From Nocardia sp. BMG111209 (GTDB taxonomy: Bacteria > Actinomycetota > Actinomycetes > Mycobacteriales > Mycobacteriaceae), in contig NZ_KB907310.1 in NCBI RefSeq assembly GCF_000381925.1, forward strand, positions 248,001-312,000: a stretch of 64,000 nucleotides of DNA, read 5' to 3'. A program made the position numbers and the translations under genes. A model generated the notes under the pieces. That model worked only from the letters and a program-made list of their open reading frames with translations. It was not told the origin of the DNA and did no database searches. Below, piece after piece: positions 1-8,523 of this stretch (within the stretch, counting starts at the first letter, position 1; each line of letters opens with the position of its first letter).

Positions 1-525
1 ATCACGTCGGCGATCGTCGCGACGACAGCCATCGCAGCTCTGCTCGCGGGGTGTGGGTCGGGTGACAAGTCGAGCAGTGACGCCCCCGCCGTACGGCCCC
101 CGGCGAAGGTGGCCGCGCTGGGGCCGTTCACCGGTGAGTGCGGCAATGCCACCGACGACGAGGTGCGCGCGCTCGGCGGCCTGACGCAGATCTCCCGGTC
201 GTTCAAGAATTCGGTGGGCTGCAGCTGGCAGTCCGCCGGGATCGGCTCGCCGAGCGTCACCTTCGCCTCCTATCGCGGCAGCCCGATCGGGCGCGAACGG
301 GCCTGGGTCACCGCGCAGGGACGTAATCCGGAGGATATCGACGTCGGCGGGCACAAGGGTTTCCAGGACGCGTCGCCGGACGGTTCCATCTGCGATCTGG
401 CGGTGCAGCTCGGTGACGATTTCTTCGAATGGTCGACCTCCACGGGCCTGTTCCCGTCCCAGGGCGGCAATCCGTGCGACAAGAACCGCAAACTGGCCGA
501 ACTGACCGTGCAGAGACTGAAGTGA
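1..525 (+). CDS. DUF3558-type lipoprotein, 5' end outside window
   Basis: The reading frame is open from base 1, so the start codon lies before the window. The first visible residues are a hydrophobic stretch ending in a lipobox (LLAGC, Cys at about codon 18). This predicts a lipoprotein anchored in the outer leaflet of the plasma membrane. The mature part, about 155 residues, has the small Cys-containing fold with a conserved GCSW segment typical of DUF3558 proteins, which are common in Nocardia and mycobacteria and have no known function. It is followed after 8 bases by a second gene of the same kind, so the two are probably co-transcribed and arose by duplication. Family assignment is by eye; the lipobox is clear. 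Confidence 0.75.
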   Translation: MTSAIVATTAIAALLAGCGSGDKSSSDAPAVRPPAKVAALGPFTGECGNATDDEVRALGGLTQISRSFKNSVGCSWQSAGIGSPSVTFASYRGSPIGRERAWVTAQGRNPEDIDVGGHKGFQDASPDGSICDLAVQLGDDFFEWSTSTGLFPSQGGNPCDKNRKLAELTVQRLK

Positions 526-533
526 GGCAGCCG

Positions 534-1073
534 ATGAGAGCTCCGGCCGTTGTGGTCGCGGCGCTGGCGGTCGTGGTGGGATTGTCGACGGCCGGCTGCG
601 GGAACACCGTCTCCGGCACGGCGCAACCGGCCGGCGGCAGCGGCGGCGGTGTGAACATGAATTTCGACAAACTGCTGCGTGAATGCTCGGTGGTCCAGCT
701 GGACGAGATCGCCAAGGCGACCGGATCCGCGAGCGCCGACTCGTCGTTCAACGGCGCGGTGTGCATGTGGGATCTCACCGGCGCGCCCGGCGGTGACGGT
801 ATGGCCACCCTGAACTGGTACGAGATGGGTTCGCTCACCAACGAGAAGCAGAACAACGATCGCCTCGGTTATCAGACCTCGGACATCAATGTGCAGGGCC
901 GCCGGTCGCTGCAGGTCCGCCGCCCCAACGATCCGGATTCCTGCGGGGTGATGGCCCCGGCCGCCGACACCGGCATCATCGGCTGGTGGATCAACTACCG
1001 GCCCGGTGGTCATCCGGACCCGTGCGACGCGGCGAAGAAATTGGCCGAATTGACCTTGAACCTGGCCCGATGA
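534..1073 (+). CDS. DUF3558-type lipoprotein
   Basis: A 179-residue lipoprotein. The frame is open further upstream, but the ATG at 534 begins a clean signal peptide: two positive residues, a hydrophobic core and the lipobox STAGC with the acylated Cys near residue 22. A GAGG-like ribosome site lies just before it. A Gly/Ser-rich spacer follows, then a domain whose CMWD segment matches the GCSW segment of the gene before it. The spacing of 8 bases to the upstream gene and the hairpin directly downstream (1081-1127) suggest a two-gene unit. Function is unknown; the likely site is the outer face of the cytoplasmic membrane. Confidence 0.8.
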   Translation: MRAPAVVVAALAVVVGLSTAGCGNTVSGTAQPAGGSGGGVNMNFDKLLRECSVVQLDEIAKATGSASADSSFNGAVCMWDLTGAPGGDGMATLNWYEMGSLTNEKQNNDRLGYQTSDINVQGRRSLQVRRPNDPDSCGVMAPAADTGIIGWWINYRPGGHPDPCDAAKKLAELTLNLAR

Positions 1074-1080
1074 CAATGCT

Positions 1081-1127
1081 TCGGCGGCGTAGCACGGGGG
1101 GCCCATTTTTGCCCCCCGCCGCGCCGA
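1081..1127 (+). terminator. Hairpin after lipoprotein genes
   Basis: An outer stem TCGGCG (1081-1086) pairs with CGCCGA (1122-1127). An inner stem GGGGGGC (1096-1102) pairs with GCCCCCC (1111-1117) around a T-rich loop. It starts 7 bases after the lipoprotein stop codon. There is no T-tract after the stem, as is common in actinomycetes. Confidence 0.55.
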
Positions 1128-1137
1128 CAGGTATCGT
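1109..1137 (+). promoter_or_regulatory. Possible rpsL promoter
   Basis: TTGCCC (1109-1114) and TATCGT (1132-1137) are separated by 17 bases, an acceptable sigma-70-type spacing. Transcription from here would give a leader of about 190 bases before rpsL. The -35 box overlaps the 3' arm of the preceding hairpin. This is read by eye only. Confidence 0.35.
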
Positions 1138-1334
1138 GGACCGCTGTGCCCGGATGCGTGCGGGCAAGTTGTGAGCAGGACATAAGCCAGCGAGAGCGGC
1201 CGACGGTTTCAGCATGTCCCGGAAAAGGGCTCTGAACTGCGCGCGACACGCCCGACCTCGGGGCGCGAGGAACGCGGCAACTGAACACAGACATGAAGTT
1301 CCAGACACCTGGTTACTAAAAGGAAAGCCGGTCT

Positions 1335-1709
1335 ATGCCAACCATCAACCAGCTGGTCCGCAAGGGTCGCAGCGACAAGGTCGCCAAGACCAAGACTGCG
1401 GCCCTCAAGGGGAGCCCGCAGCGTCGTGGCGTGTGCACCCGCGTGTACACCACGACCCCGAAGAAGCCGAACTCCGCGCTGCGCAAGGTCGCGCGTGTTC
1501 GCCTGACCAGCTCGGTGGAGGTCACGGCCTACATTCCGGGCGAGGGCCACAACCTGCAGGAGCACTCCATGGTGCTCGTCCGCGGCGGCCGTGTGAAGGA
1601 CCTCCCGGGTGTGCGCTACAAGATCATCCGTGGCTCGCTCGACACCCAGGGTGTCAAGAACCGCAAGCAGGCCCGCAGCCGCTATGGCGCCAAGAAGGAG
1701 AAGAGCTAA
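1335..1709 (+). CDS. rpsL: 30S ribosomal protein S12
   Basis: A complete 124-residue S12, part of the decoding centre of the small ribosomal subunit. It begins [12 protein letters not shown] and contains the conserved [13 protein letters not shown] loop and the GVKDLPG-type loop (VKDLPGVR here). Lys43 and Lys88, the usual positions of streptomycin-resistance substitutions, are both wild type, so this gene gives no sign of streptomycin resistance. An AAAGGAAAG ribosome site precedes the ATG. The stop codon overlaps the rpsG start (TAATG), which indicates translational coupling. It is the first gene of the str operon. Confidence 0.98.
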   Translation: MPTINQLVRKGRSDKVAKTKTAALKGSPQRRGVCTRVYTTTPKKPNSALRKVARVRLTSSVEVTAYIPGEGHNLQEHSMVLVRGGRVKDLPGVRYKIIRGSLDTQGVKNRKQARSRYGAKKEKS

Positions 1710-2179
1710 TGCCGCGCAAGGGCCCCGCTCCCAAGCGTCCCCTGATCAACGATCCGGTCTACGGATCGCCGCTGGTCACCCAGCTGGTGAACAAGATCCT
1801 GCTCGACGGTAAGAAGTCGACCGCGGAGCGCATCGTCTACGGCGCGCTGGAGCAGGCCCGCGACAAGACCGGCACCGATCCGGTGGTGACCCTGAAGCGC
1901 GCACTGGACAACGTGAAGCCGTCGCTGGAGGTCAAGCCCCGGCGTGTCGGTGGCGCCACCTACCAGGTGCCGATCGAGGTGCGGCCGGGCCGCGCCAACA
2001 CCCTGGCGCTGCGCTGGCTGGTCAACTTCGCCCGGCAGCGTCGTGAGAAGACCATGGTCGAGCGTCTGGCCAACGAGTTGCTGGATGCCAGCAACGGCCT
2101 GGGCGCCTCCGTGAAGCGTCGCGAGGACACCCACAAGATGGCCGAGTCGAACCGGGCCTTCGCGCACTACCGCTGGTGA
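1709..2179 (+). CDS. rpsG: 30S ribosomal protein S7
   Basis: A 156-residue S7, the primary 16S rRNA-binding protein that organises the head of the small subunit. The start [12 protein letters not shown] and the [13 protein letters not shown] and [19 protein letters not shown] segments are typical, and the length is normal for actinobacteria. The frame extends upstream through rpsL, but the ATG at 1709, sharing one base with the rpsL stop, is the conserved start. The gap of 242 bases to fusA contains a hairpin and a separate promoter. Confidence 0.98.
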   Translation: MPRKGPAPKRPLINDPVYGSPLVTQLVNKILLDGKKSTAERIVYGALEQARDKTGTDPVVTLKRALDNVKPSLEVKPRRVGGATYQVPIEVRPGRANTLALRWLVNFARQRREKTMVERLANELLDASNGLGASVKRREDTHKMAESNRAFAHYRW

Positions 2180-2184
2180 GTCGG

Positions 2185-2215
2185 CTCCCGGATCGCCGCG
2201 CAACGGCACCGGGAG
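2185..2215 (+). terminator. Possible attenuator hairpin after rpsG
   Basis: CTCCCGG (2185-2191) can pair with CCGGGAG (2209-2215) around a 17-base loop, six bases after the rpsG stop. There is no T-tract. It may reduce read-through from rpsL-rpsG into fusA, which has its own promoter. Confidence 0.3.
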
Positions 2216-2281
2216 GCGAGTCACAGTCGGGCGCGGTGACATCCGAGTAATCGGTGGCGGTGTCGCACGCGAGCGGGGCAC

Positions 2282-2287
2282 TATAAT
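2282..2287 (+). promoter_or_regulatory. fusA promoter -10 box
   Basis: A perfect TATAAT hexamer stands out in otherwise GC-rich DNA. The -35 region is weak; the nearest candidate is TGTCGC at 2261-2266 with a short spacer. Transcription would start near 2294 and leave a leader of about 128 bases before fusA. It would let elongation factors be expressed above the level of rpsL-rpsG. Confidence 0.55.
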
Positions 2288-2421
2288 GCCGCGCCCGACG
2301 TTGAACAAGTGATGGCCTCGGGCTATGGCCGAAAGCCGATACCGGCCGACGTCATGGTCAGGGTCGTTCCCGATGATCCCTACACAGCTGAACGCCTAAA
2401 CACAGAGCGGGGAAGATTTCC

Positions 2422-4524
2422 GTGGCACAGGACGTGCTCACCGACCTCAACAAGGTCCGCAATATCGGCATCATGGCCCACATCGATGCCGGTAAGACCA
2501 CGACAACCGAACGCATCCTCTTCTACACCGGCATCACCTACAAGATCGGTGAAGTCCACGACGGTGCGGCCACGATGGACTGGATGGCTCAGGAACAGGA
2601 GCGGGGTATCACCATCACCTCCGCCGCCACCACCTGCTTCTGGAAAGACAACCAGATCAACATCATCGACACGCCCGGCCACGTCGACTTCACCGTCGAG
2701 GTGGAGCGGTCGCTGCGCGTGCTCGACGGCGCGGTCGCGGTCTTCGACGGCAAAGAGGGCGTTGAGCCGCAGTCCGAGCAGGTCTGGCGGCAGGCCGACA
2801 AGTACGACGTGCCCCGCATCTGCTTCGTCAACAAGATGGACAAGCTGGGTGCGGACTTCTACTTCACCGTGCAGACGATCAAGGATCGCCTGGGCGCGAA
2901 GCCGCTGGTCATCCAGCTGCCGATCGGCGCCGAGGACACCTTCGAGGGCATCGTCGACCTGGTCGAGATGAACGCCAAGGTGTGGCGCGGTGAGACGAAG
3001 CTCGGCGAGCAGTACGAGGTCGTGGAGATTCCCAGCGATCTCGCCGAGAAGGCGGAGGAGTACCGGCAGGAACTGCTGGAGGCCATCGCCGAATCCGACG
3101 AGGTGCTGCTGGAGAAGTTCTTCGGCGGCGAGGAGCTCACGGTCGAGGAGATCAAGGGCGCCATCCGCAAGCTGACCGTCAACTCGGAGCTCTACCCCGT
3201 GCTCTGTGGCTCGGCATTCAAGAACAAGGGCGTACAGCCCATGCTCGACGCCGTGATCGACTACCTGCCCAACCCGCTGGACGACGGTGGCACCGACGGC
3301 CATGTCCCGGGCAAGGAAGAGGAGATCCTGCATCGGGACGCGAGCGTCACCGAGCCGTTCTCGGCGCTGGCGTTCAAGATCGCGACCCACCCGTTCTTCG
3401 GCAAGCTGACCTACGTCCGGGTGTACTCGGGCAAGGTCGACTCCGGCGCGCAGGTCATCAACTCGACCAAGGGCAAGAAGGAGCGTCTGGGCAAGCTGTT
3501 CCAGATGCACTCCAACAAGGAGAACCCGGTCACCGAGGCCCAGGCCGGCCACATCTACGCGGTCATCGGCCTGAAGGACACCACGACCGGCGACACCCTG
3601 TGCGATCCGCAGAACCAGATCGTGCTGGAGTCCATGACCTTCCCGGATCCGGTCATCGAGGTGGCCATCGAGCCGAAGACGAAGGCCGACCAGGAGAAGC
3701 TGGGCACCGCCATCCAGAAGTTCGCGGAGGAGGACCCCACCTTCAACGTGAAGCTGGATCAGGAGACCGGCCAGACCGTCATCGGCGGTATGGGCGAACT
3801 CCAGCTCGACATCTACGTCGACCGGATGAAGCGCGAATTCAAGGTCGAGGCCAACATCGGCAAGCCGCAGGTGGCCTACCGCGAGACCATCACCAAGAAG
3901 GTCGAGAAGCTCGAGTACACGCACAAGAAGCAGACCGGTGGTTCGGGCCAGTTCGCTCGCGTCATCATCGCCCTGGAGCCCTTCAAGGGTGAGGACGGCG
4001 CGACCTACGAGTTCGAGAACAAGGTCACCGGTGGCCGCGTGCCGCGCGAGTACATCCCCTCGGTCGACGCCGGCATCCAGGACTCCATGCAGTACGGTGT
4101 CCTCGCTGGTTACCCGCTGGTCAACGTGAAGGCCCTCCTGCTCGACGGCGCCTACCACGAGGTCGACTCCTCGGAAATGGCGTTCAAGATCGCGGGTTCG
4201 ATGGCCCTCAAGGAAGCGGCCCGCAAGGCCGGTCCGGTGATCCTCGAGCCGCTGATGGCCGTCGAGGTCACCACGCCCGAGGAGTACATGGGCGACGTGA
4301 TCGGCGACCTGAACTCCCGCCGTGGCCAGATCCAGGCCATGGAGGAACGCAGTGGTGCCCGTGTCGTCAAGGCGCTGGTTCCGCTCTCGGAGATGTTCGG
4401 TTACATCGGTGACCTGCGGTCGAAGACCCAGGGCCGGGCGAACTTCTCCATGGTGTTCGATTCGTACGCGGAGGTTCCGGCCAACGTGTCGAAGGAGATC
4501 ATCGCCAAGGCGACCGGCGAGTAG
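2422..4524 (+). CDS. fusA: Translation elongation factor G
   Basis: A 700-residue EF-G, the GTPase that drives translocation of tRNA and mRNA on the ribosome. The G1 motif AHIDAGKT lies at residues 19-26, followed by the switch [10 protein letters not shown] and the NKMD guanine-specificity motif. Domains II to V continue to the usual C-terminus. The start is a GTG with GGGGAAG six bases upstream; this puts the protein start [11 protein letters not shown] where EF-G proteins normally begin. It lies between rpsG and tuf in the conserved str operon order. Confidence 0.98.
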   Translation: MAQDVLTDLNKVRNIGIMAHIDAGKTTTTERILFYTGITYKIGEVHDGAATMDWMAQEQERGITITSAATTCFWKDNQINIIDTPGHVDFTVEVERSLRVLDGAVAVFDGKEGVEPQSEQVWRQADKYDVPRICFVNKMDKLGADFYFTVQTIKDRLGAKPLVIQLPIGAEDTFEGIVDLVEMNAKVWRGETKLGEQYEVVEIPSDLAEKAEEYRQELLEAIAESDEVLLEKFFGGEELTVEEIKGAIRKLTVNSELYPVLCGSAFKNKGVQPMLDAVIDYLPNPLDDGGTDGHVPGKEEEILHRDASVTEPFSALAFKIATHPFFGKLTYVRVYSGKVDSGAQVINSTKGKKERLGKLFQMHSNKENPVTEAQAGHIYAVIGLKDTTTGDTLCDPQNQIVLESMTFPDPVIEVAIEPKTKADQEKLGTAIQKFAEEDPTFNVKLDQETGQTVIGGMGELQLDIYVDRMKREFKVEANIGKPQVAYRETITKKVEKLEYTHKKQTGGSGQFARVIIALEPFKGEDGATYEFENKVTGGRVPREYIPSVDAGIQDSMQYGVLAGYPLVNVKALLLDGAYHEVDSSEMAFKIAGSMALKEAARKAGPVILEPLMAVEVTTPEEYMGDVIGDLNSRRGQIQAMEERSGARVVKALVPLSEMFGYIGDLRSKTQGRANFSMVFDSYAEVPANVSKEIIAKATGE

Positions 4525-4546
4525 TTCATCGGTTTCCTGCACGACC

Positions 4547-4586
4547 AAGTAAGTACCAACCGCACTGCTGCTAAGTAAGCACCAAC
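4547..4586 (+). repeat. Direct repeat in the fusA-tuf spacer
   Basis: AAGTAAGTACCAAC (4547-4560) recurs as AAGTAAGCACCAAC (4573-4586), 13 of 14 bases identical and 26 bases apart. The second copy ends just before the tuf ribosome site. The spacer is only 80 bases long, so the pair occupies much of the tuf leader. Confidence 0.7.
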
Positions 4587-4604
4587 AAGTCCAGGAGGAC
4601 AAAA

Positions 4605-5795
4605 GTGGCGAAGGCGAAGTTCGAGCGGACGAAGCCCCACGTCAACATCGGCACCATCGGTCACGTCGACCATGGCAAGACCACGCTGACCGCTGCGATC
4701 ACCAAGGTTCTGGCCGACAAGTACCCGACGCTCAACGCGGCGTTCGCGTTCGACCAGATCGACAAGGCGCCGGAGGAGAAGGCTCGTGGTATCACGATCA
4801 ACATCTCCCACGTCGAGTACCAGACGGAGAAGCGGCACTACGCCCACGTCGACGCCCCGGGCCACGCCGACTACATCAAGAACATGATCACCGGTGCGGC
4901 CCAGATGGACGGCGCCATCCTCGTGGTCGCCGCCACCGACGGCCCGATGCCGCAGACCCGTGAGCACGTGCTGCTCGCCCGTCAGGTCGGCGTGCCCTAC
5001 ATCCTGGTCGCGCTGAACAAGTCCGACATGGTCGACGACGAGGAAATCCTCGAGCTCGTCGAGATGGAGGTCCGCGAACTGCTGGCCGCCCAGGAGTTCG
5101 ACGAGGAAGCGCCGGTCGTGCGCGTCTCCGGCCTGAAGGCCCTCGAGGGCGACCCGCAGTGGACCCAGTCCGTGCTGGACCTGATGGATGCCGTCGACGA
5201 GTCGATCCCGGACCCGGTCCGTGAGACCGACAAGCCGTTCCTGATGCCGATCGAGGACGTCTTCACGATCACCGGTCGTGGCACCGTCGTCACCGGCCGC
5301 GTCGAGCGTGGCGTGGTCAACGTGAACGAGGAAGTGGAGATCGTCGGCATCAAGCCGAAGACCACCAAGACCACGATCACCGGCATCGAGATGTTCCGCA
5401 AGCTGCTCGACCAGGGCCAGGCGGGCGACAACGTCGGCCTGCTGGTCCGTGGCATCAAGCGCGAGGATGTGGAGCGCGGCCAGGTCGTCATCAAGCCGGG
5501 CACCACCACCCCGCACACCGATTTCGAGGGCCAGGCGTACATCCTGTCGAAGGACGAGGGCGGCCGTCACACCCCGTTCTTCAACAACTACCGCCCGCAG
5601 TTCTACTTCCGCACCACCGACGTGACCGGCGTCGTGACCCTCCCCGAGGGCACCGAGATGGTCATGCCGGGCGACAACACCGAGATGACCGTCAAGCTCA
5701 TCCAGCCGGTCGCCATGGAAGAGGGCCTGCGCTTCGCGATCCGCGAGGGTGGCCGCACCGTCGGCGCCGGCCGCGTCACCAAGATCGTCAAGTGA
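4605..5795 (+). CDS. tuf: Translation elongation factor Tu
   Basis: A 396-residue EF-Tu, which delivers aminoacyl-tRNA to the ribosomal A site as a GTP complex. GHVDHGKT is at residues 19-26, followed by DAPGHADY and NKSD. The two beta-barrel domains are complete, and the C-terminus ([14 protein letters not shown]) is canonical. Translation starts at GTG behind a strong AGGAGG. It is the last gene of the str operon and is followed by a clear terminator. Confidence 0.98.
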   Translation: MAKAKFERTKPHVNIGTIGHVDHGKTTLTAAITKVLADKYPTLNAAFAFDQIDKAPEEKARGITINISHVEYQTEKRHYAHVDAPGHADYIKNMITGAAQMDGAILVVAATDGPMPQTREHVLLARQVGVPYILVALNKSDMVDDEEILELVEMEVRELLAAQEFDEEAPVVRVSGLKALEGDPQWTQSVLDLMDAVDESIPDPVRETDKPFLMPIEDVFTITGRGTVVTGRVERGVVNVNEEVEIVGIKPKTTKTTITGIEMFRKLLDQGQAGDNVGLLVRGIKREDVERGQVVIKPGTTTPHTDFEGQAYILSKDEGGRHTPFFNNYRPQFYFRTTDVTGVVTLPEGTEMVMPGDNTEMTVKLIQPVAMEEGLRFAIREGGRTVGAGRVTKIVK

Positions 5796-5823
5796 CGTTG
5801 CCCCGCAACACAACTCGACAGTG

Positions 5824-5839
5824 ACGTTCCCCGGAACGT
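5824..5839. repeat. Short inverted repeat before the tuf terminator
   Basis: ACGTTCC and GGAACGT are separated by two C residues. With so small a loop it could be a protein-binding palindrome or part of the RNA 3' end. It lies between the tuf stop and the main terminator. Confidence 0.4.
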
Positions 5840-5850
5840 GACGATCGCAC

Positions 5851-5880
5851 GAGGGCCGCTCCCCCAGGGGAGCGGCCCTC
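5851..5880 (+). terminator. Terminator of the str operon
   Basis: GAGGGCCGCTCCC and GGGAGCGGCCCTC form a perfect 13-base-pair stem with a 4-base loop, 55 bases after the tuf stop. A moderately T-rich tail follows (GCTGTTGCTT). This is the strongest hairpin noticed in the window. Confidence 0.85.
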
Positions 5881-6212
5881 GCTGTTGCTTCGGGTGGTGC
5901 TCCCGGCCCAGTTGTGCTGCGGCGATGACCAGGATTACCTTCGCCGCGAACCCACTCCGCGGTCGACCCTGCATTCGTGGTCTGCGAATCAGGGTGCAGG
6001 ATGTGCTGGAACTCTCGGCGGACAGGGAATCAGCGGATTCGATCCGCGGGGACTGTCCCTGTCTGGAACGGGAAGACATCCGAGCCTGCCCGGCATCCGC
6101 TGCGGCCGAGGCGGGTCGTCCGATTCTCCGGACGGGATGAAATTCGCCGATGCCTGCCGTTGTACGGCTGCGAGCCGGCAACTGTTCGAAAAGCGTTGCT
6201 GGACAAGTTCAT
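5881..6212. other. Region without a recognised gene
   Basis: About 330 bases between the tuf terminator and the terminator of the convergent gene. Short open frames exist on both strands, but none has a good ribosome site, a recognisable motif or convincing codon bias. I see no RNA gene here. Confidence 0.5.
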
Positions 6213-6243
6213 GCCGACCGTGGTCCACGTGTTGACGGTCGGC
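6213..6243 (-). terminator. Terminator of the repeat-protein gene
   Basis: GCCGACCGT (6213-6221) pairs perfectly with ACGGTCGGC (6235-6243), a 9-base-pair stem with a 13-base loop, 19 bases beyond the stop codon of the minus-strand gene ending at 6263. There is no T-tract. Confidence 0.5.
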
Positions 6244-6262
6244 GAGCGGACAGGGTGTCGTC

Positions 6263-8407
6263 TCAGGACTCCTCGGTGGCGGCGAGGAGGGCTTCGGCGA
6301 AGGCGCGCATCTGGGTGGTGCCGCCGAACCAGGCGGAGACGAGGTCGACGGCCGCGGTGCGGGTGCGGTGGGCGGCGCGGACGAAGTCGGCGAGGGAGTA
6401 ATCGCCGGATTCGACCTTCTTGGCGATGTTTTCGAGGTTGTGGCTGGCCAGCAGGAGCTGCATCACCAGGTGCACGTCCACGGCCGCGGGGGCGTCGATG
6501 AGCGAGTCGGAATTGCGGGCGGGGGCACGGCGGCGGCCGCCCGGCGCGCCGCCGACCACCGGCTCGGGGCGGGTGATCGGGTCCGTGGCCGAAGCCTGGT
6601 CGTCCCGGGAGTGCTGCGAGGGCTGGTCCGCAGAGGCGAGAGGCTCACGCGGAGTGGCTGTTTCGCGCGCCGCGGGAGGTGTCCGCGCGCCGAGAGGTTC
6701 GCGTTGTGCCACCGGTTTGCGCTGGGCCGGCGCTTCGTGCTGAACCACGGGTTCGCGCTGTGCGACCGGCTCGCGCTGTGCGAGGGGTTCGCGCTGTGCG
6801 ACAGGCTCGCGTTGTGCGAGAGGTTCGCGTTGTGCGAGGGGTTCGCGATGGGCCGCGGCCTCGCGCTGTGCCAGAGGTTCGCGCTGTGCGACGGGCTCGC
6901 GGTGCGCCGCGGCCTCGCGCTGTGCGGCGGATTCGCGGTGCGCCGCAGCCTCACGCTGGGCCAGCGGCTTACGTTCGGCGAGGGGTTCGCGTTGGGCCAG
7001 CGGGTCGCGCTGCGGGAGGGCCTCGCGCTGGGCCGAGGGATCACGCTGCGGCAGGGACTCGCGCTGCCCCAACGGATCTCGCTGCGCCAGCGGATCGCGC
7101 TGGATGAGCGGTTGACGCTTGGGCAGCGGGTCCGGCGGCGCGAGCGGATCGCGCTGAGGCAGCGGCTCCCGAGTGGCGGGTGGACTCTGCATAGCCGCGG
7201 GCTGTCCCTGCGCGCCCGGGTCGGAAGAGTGCCGAGGGTTGTCGGCGGGGGAGATCCGGTGCCGCAGTTCGGGTTGCGGTGTGGCCGGAGTGGATACCTG
7301 TTGGGCCGAATGGGATTGCGCGGCAGACAGATCCACCGGGAAGCCGTTGTGTTGTGCGGCAGGTGAGTCCAGTGGTGCACCGAGGCCGTAGCCGTTGTGT
7401 TGCGCGGCGGAAGAGTCCAGCGGCGTGCCGGCGCCGAAGCCGTTGTACTGTGCGGCAGGCGAGTTCAGCGGTGCGCCGAGGCCGTAGCCGTTGTGTTGTG
7501 CGGCGGGCGAGTCCAGCGGCGTACCGCCGCCGAAGCCGTTGTATTGCGCGGCAGGTGAGTCCAGTGGTGCGCCGAGGCCGTAGCCGTTGTGTTGCGCGGC
7601 AGGTGAATCCGGCGGTGTACTCAGGCCGTAGCCGTTGTGCTGTGCGGCGGGTGAATCCGGCGGTGTACTCAGGCCGTAGCCGTTGTGCTGTGCGGCAGGT
7701 GAGTTCAGCGGTGCGCCGGGGCCGAAGCTGTTGTGTTGTGCGGCGGGCGAGTCCAGTGGTGGGTTGGCGCCGTAGCCGCTGTGTTGTGTGGATTCGGCTG
7801 TGGTGCCGCCGGTTTGGGCCGCGGCGGCCAGTTCGGCCTTCGCGCGCTCGGTGATCGACTCCAGCATCGCCATCACGGTCGCGCTGTGCGGCCCGGACAA
7901 CTCGGGGATATCCGAACTGCCGGTCGTGGAAGACGCGGGCGCGCTGGGGGTTCCGGAGGTGCCTGGTCCGCCGGACATACCCGGATCACCCGACATGACG
8001 GGGGTTCCGGAGAGCCCGGAACTGCCCGGGGAGCCCGGGACGCCGAACGAGGTGCCGGGTGCGCTCGACATACCGGAGGACAGCGGCGCGGCCGGGGCTC
8101 CCGGTGCCCCGGGGGTTGCGGGTACACCACCCGTGGCGGGTGTGCTCGAGGTGATGGGAACGCTGGAGGCCAGATTCCATTCGATACCGGATTCGGGTCG
8201 GCCCCACTGCACGCCGTCGGTGCGGCCGAGGGCGGTGCGGCCCGTGGTGTGAGCGGAGCCGTTGGCCTCGGATCGCGGATCCGAACCGGTGAGCCCGCCC
8301 GATCCCGGACCCGAGTCACCGGCCGAGTTGGTGAGACGGTATCCCGCCGGTCGGCCGCGTTGCGGTTCGGCGAAATTTGCGAAATCGGCGTCCGTCATAG
8401 TCGCCAT
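6263..8407 (-). CDS. Repeat-rich protein with conserved-looking C-terminal domain
   Basis: A 714-residue protein I do not recognise. The frame is open further upstream, but the ATG at 8407 (MATMTDADFANFAE) begins the protein-like part; a second ATG nine bases on is the alternative. In order it has a polar N-terminus; a Gly/Ser/Pro-rich region; a helix near SATVMAMLESITERAK; nine 16-residue repeats of the type GYGLGAPLDSPAAQHN; about 30 hexapeptide units of the type PLAQRE; and a folded C-terminus of about 75 residues (VHLVMQLLLASHNLENIAKK, then SLADFVRAAHRTRTAAVDL). No signal peptide or membrane segment is visible, so it is probably cytoplasmic, with a long disordered spacer before the C-terminal helical domain. 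Repeat number is likely to vary between strains. Confidence 0.75.
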   Translation of the reverse strand: MATMTDADFANFAEPQRGRPAGYRLTNSAGDSGPGSGGLTGSDPRSEANGSAHTTGRTALGRTDGVQWGRPESGIEWNLASSVPITSSTPATGGVPATPGAPGAPAAPLSSGMSSAPGTSFGVPGSPGSSGLSGTPVMSGDPGMSGGPGTSGTPSAPASSTTGSSDIPELSGPHSATVMAMLESITERAKAELAAAAQTGGTTAESTQHSGYGANPPLDSPAAQHNSFGPGAPLNSPAAQHNGYGLSTPPDSPAAQHNGYGLSTPPDSPAAQHNGYGLGAPLDSPAAQYNGFGGGTPLDSPAAQHNGYGLGAPLNSPAAQYNGFGAGTPLDSSAAQHNGYGLGAPLDSPAAQHNGFPVDLSAAQSHSAQQVSTPATPQPELRHRISPADNPRHSSDPGAQGQPAAMQSPPATREPLPQRDPLAPPDPLPKRQPLIQRDPLAQRDPLGQRESLPQRDPSAQREALPQRDPLAQREPLAERKPLAQREAAAHRESAAQREAAAHREPVAQREPLAQREAAAHREPLAQREPLAQREPVAQREPLAQREPVAQREPVVQHEAPAQRKPVAQREPLGARTPPAARETATPREPLASADQPSQHSRDDQASATDPITRPEPVVGGAPGGRRRAPARNSDSLIDAPAAVDVHLVMQLLLASHNLENIAKKVESGDYSLADFVRAAHRTRTAAVDLVSAWFGGTTQMRAFAEALLAATEES
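6630..7179 (-). repeat. Coding hexapeptide repeats (PLAQRE type)
   Basis: An 18-base periodicity encodes units such as PLAQRE, PVAQRE, AAAHRE and PLPQRD for about 180 residues. The alternating Arg and acidic residues with Pro in every unit suggest an extended, highly charged but near-neutral linker. Confidence 0.85.
7345..7780 (-). repeat. Nine coding 48-base tandem repeats
   Basis: Nine 16-residue units follow the pattern G-(Y/F)-G-x-x-x-P-x-(D/N)-S-P-A-A-Q-(H/Y)-N. Several are identical at protein level (GYGLSTPPDSPAAQHN occurs twice in a row). This is the pattern expected from recent slippage or unequal recombination. Confidence 0.9.
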
Positions 8408-8523
8408 TCTTACTTGCCCGGCCGATTCTGGCGACCAGACGGGCACACGCTGCGGCGATCCACCGGCCGGTTCGCCGGTTGTGCCCGTGCCGCCGGAATC
8501 GGTGACTCCGGCCGGTTCGCCCG

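Noticed and set aside
5838..6235. Short open frames after the tuf terminator
   Set aside because: They start inside the terminator or lack a ribosome site, and show no recognisable motif.
6368..7366. Plus-strand open frame with ALC-type repeats
   Set aside because: It is the antisense reading of the hexapeptide and 16-residue repeats of the minus-strand gene. It has no ribosome site and no folded domain.
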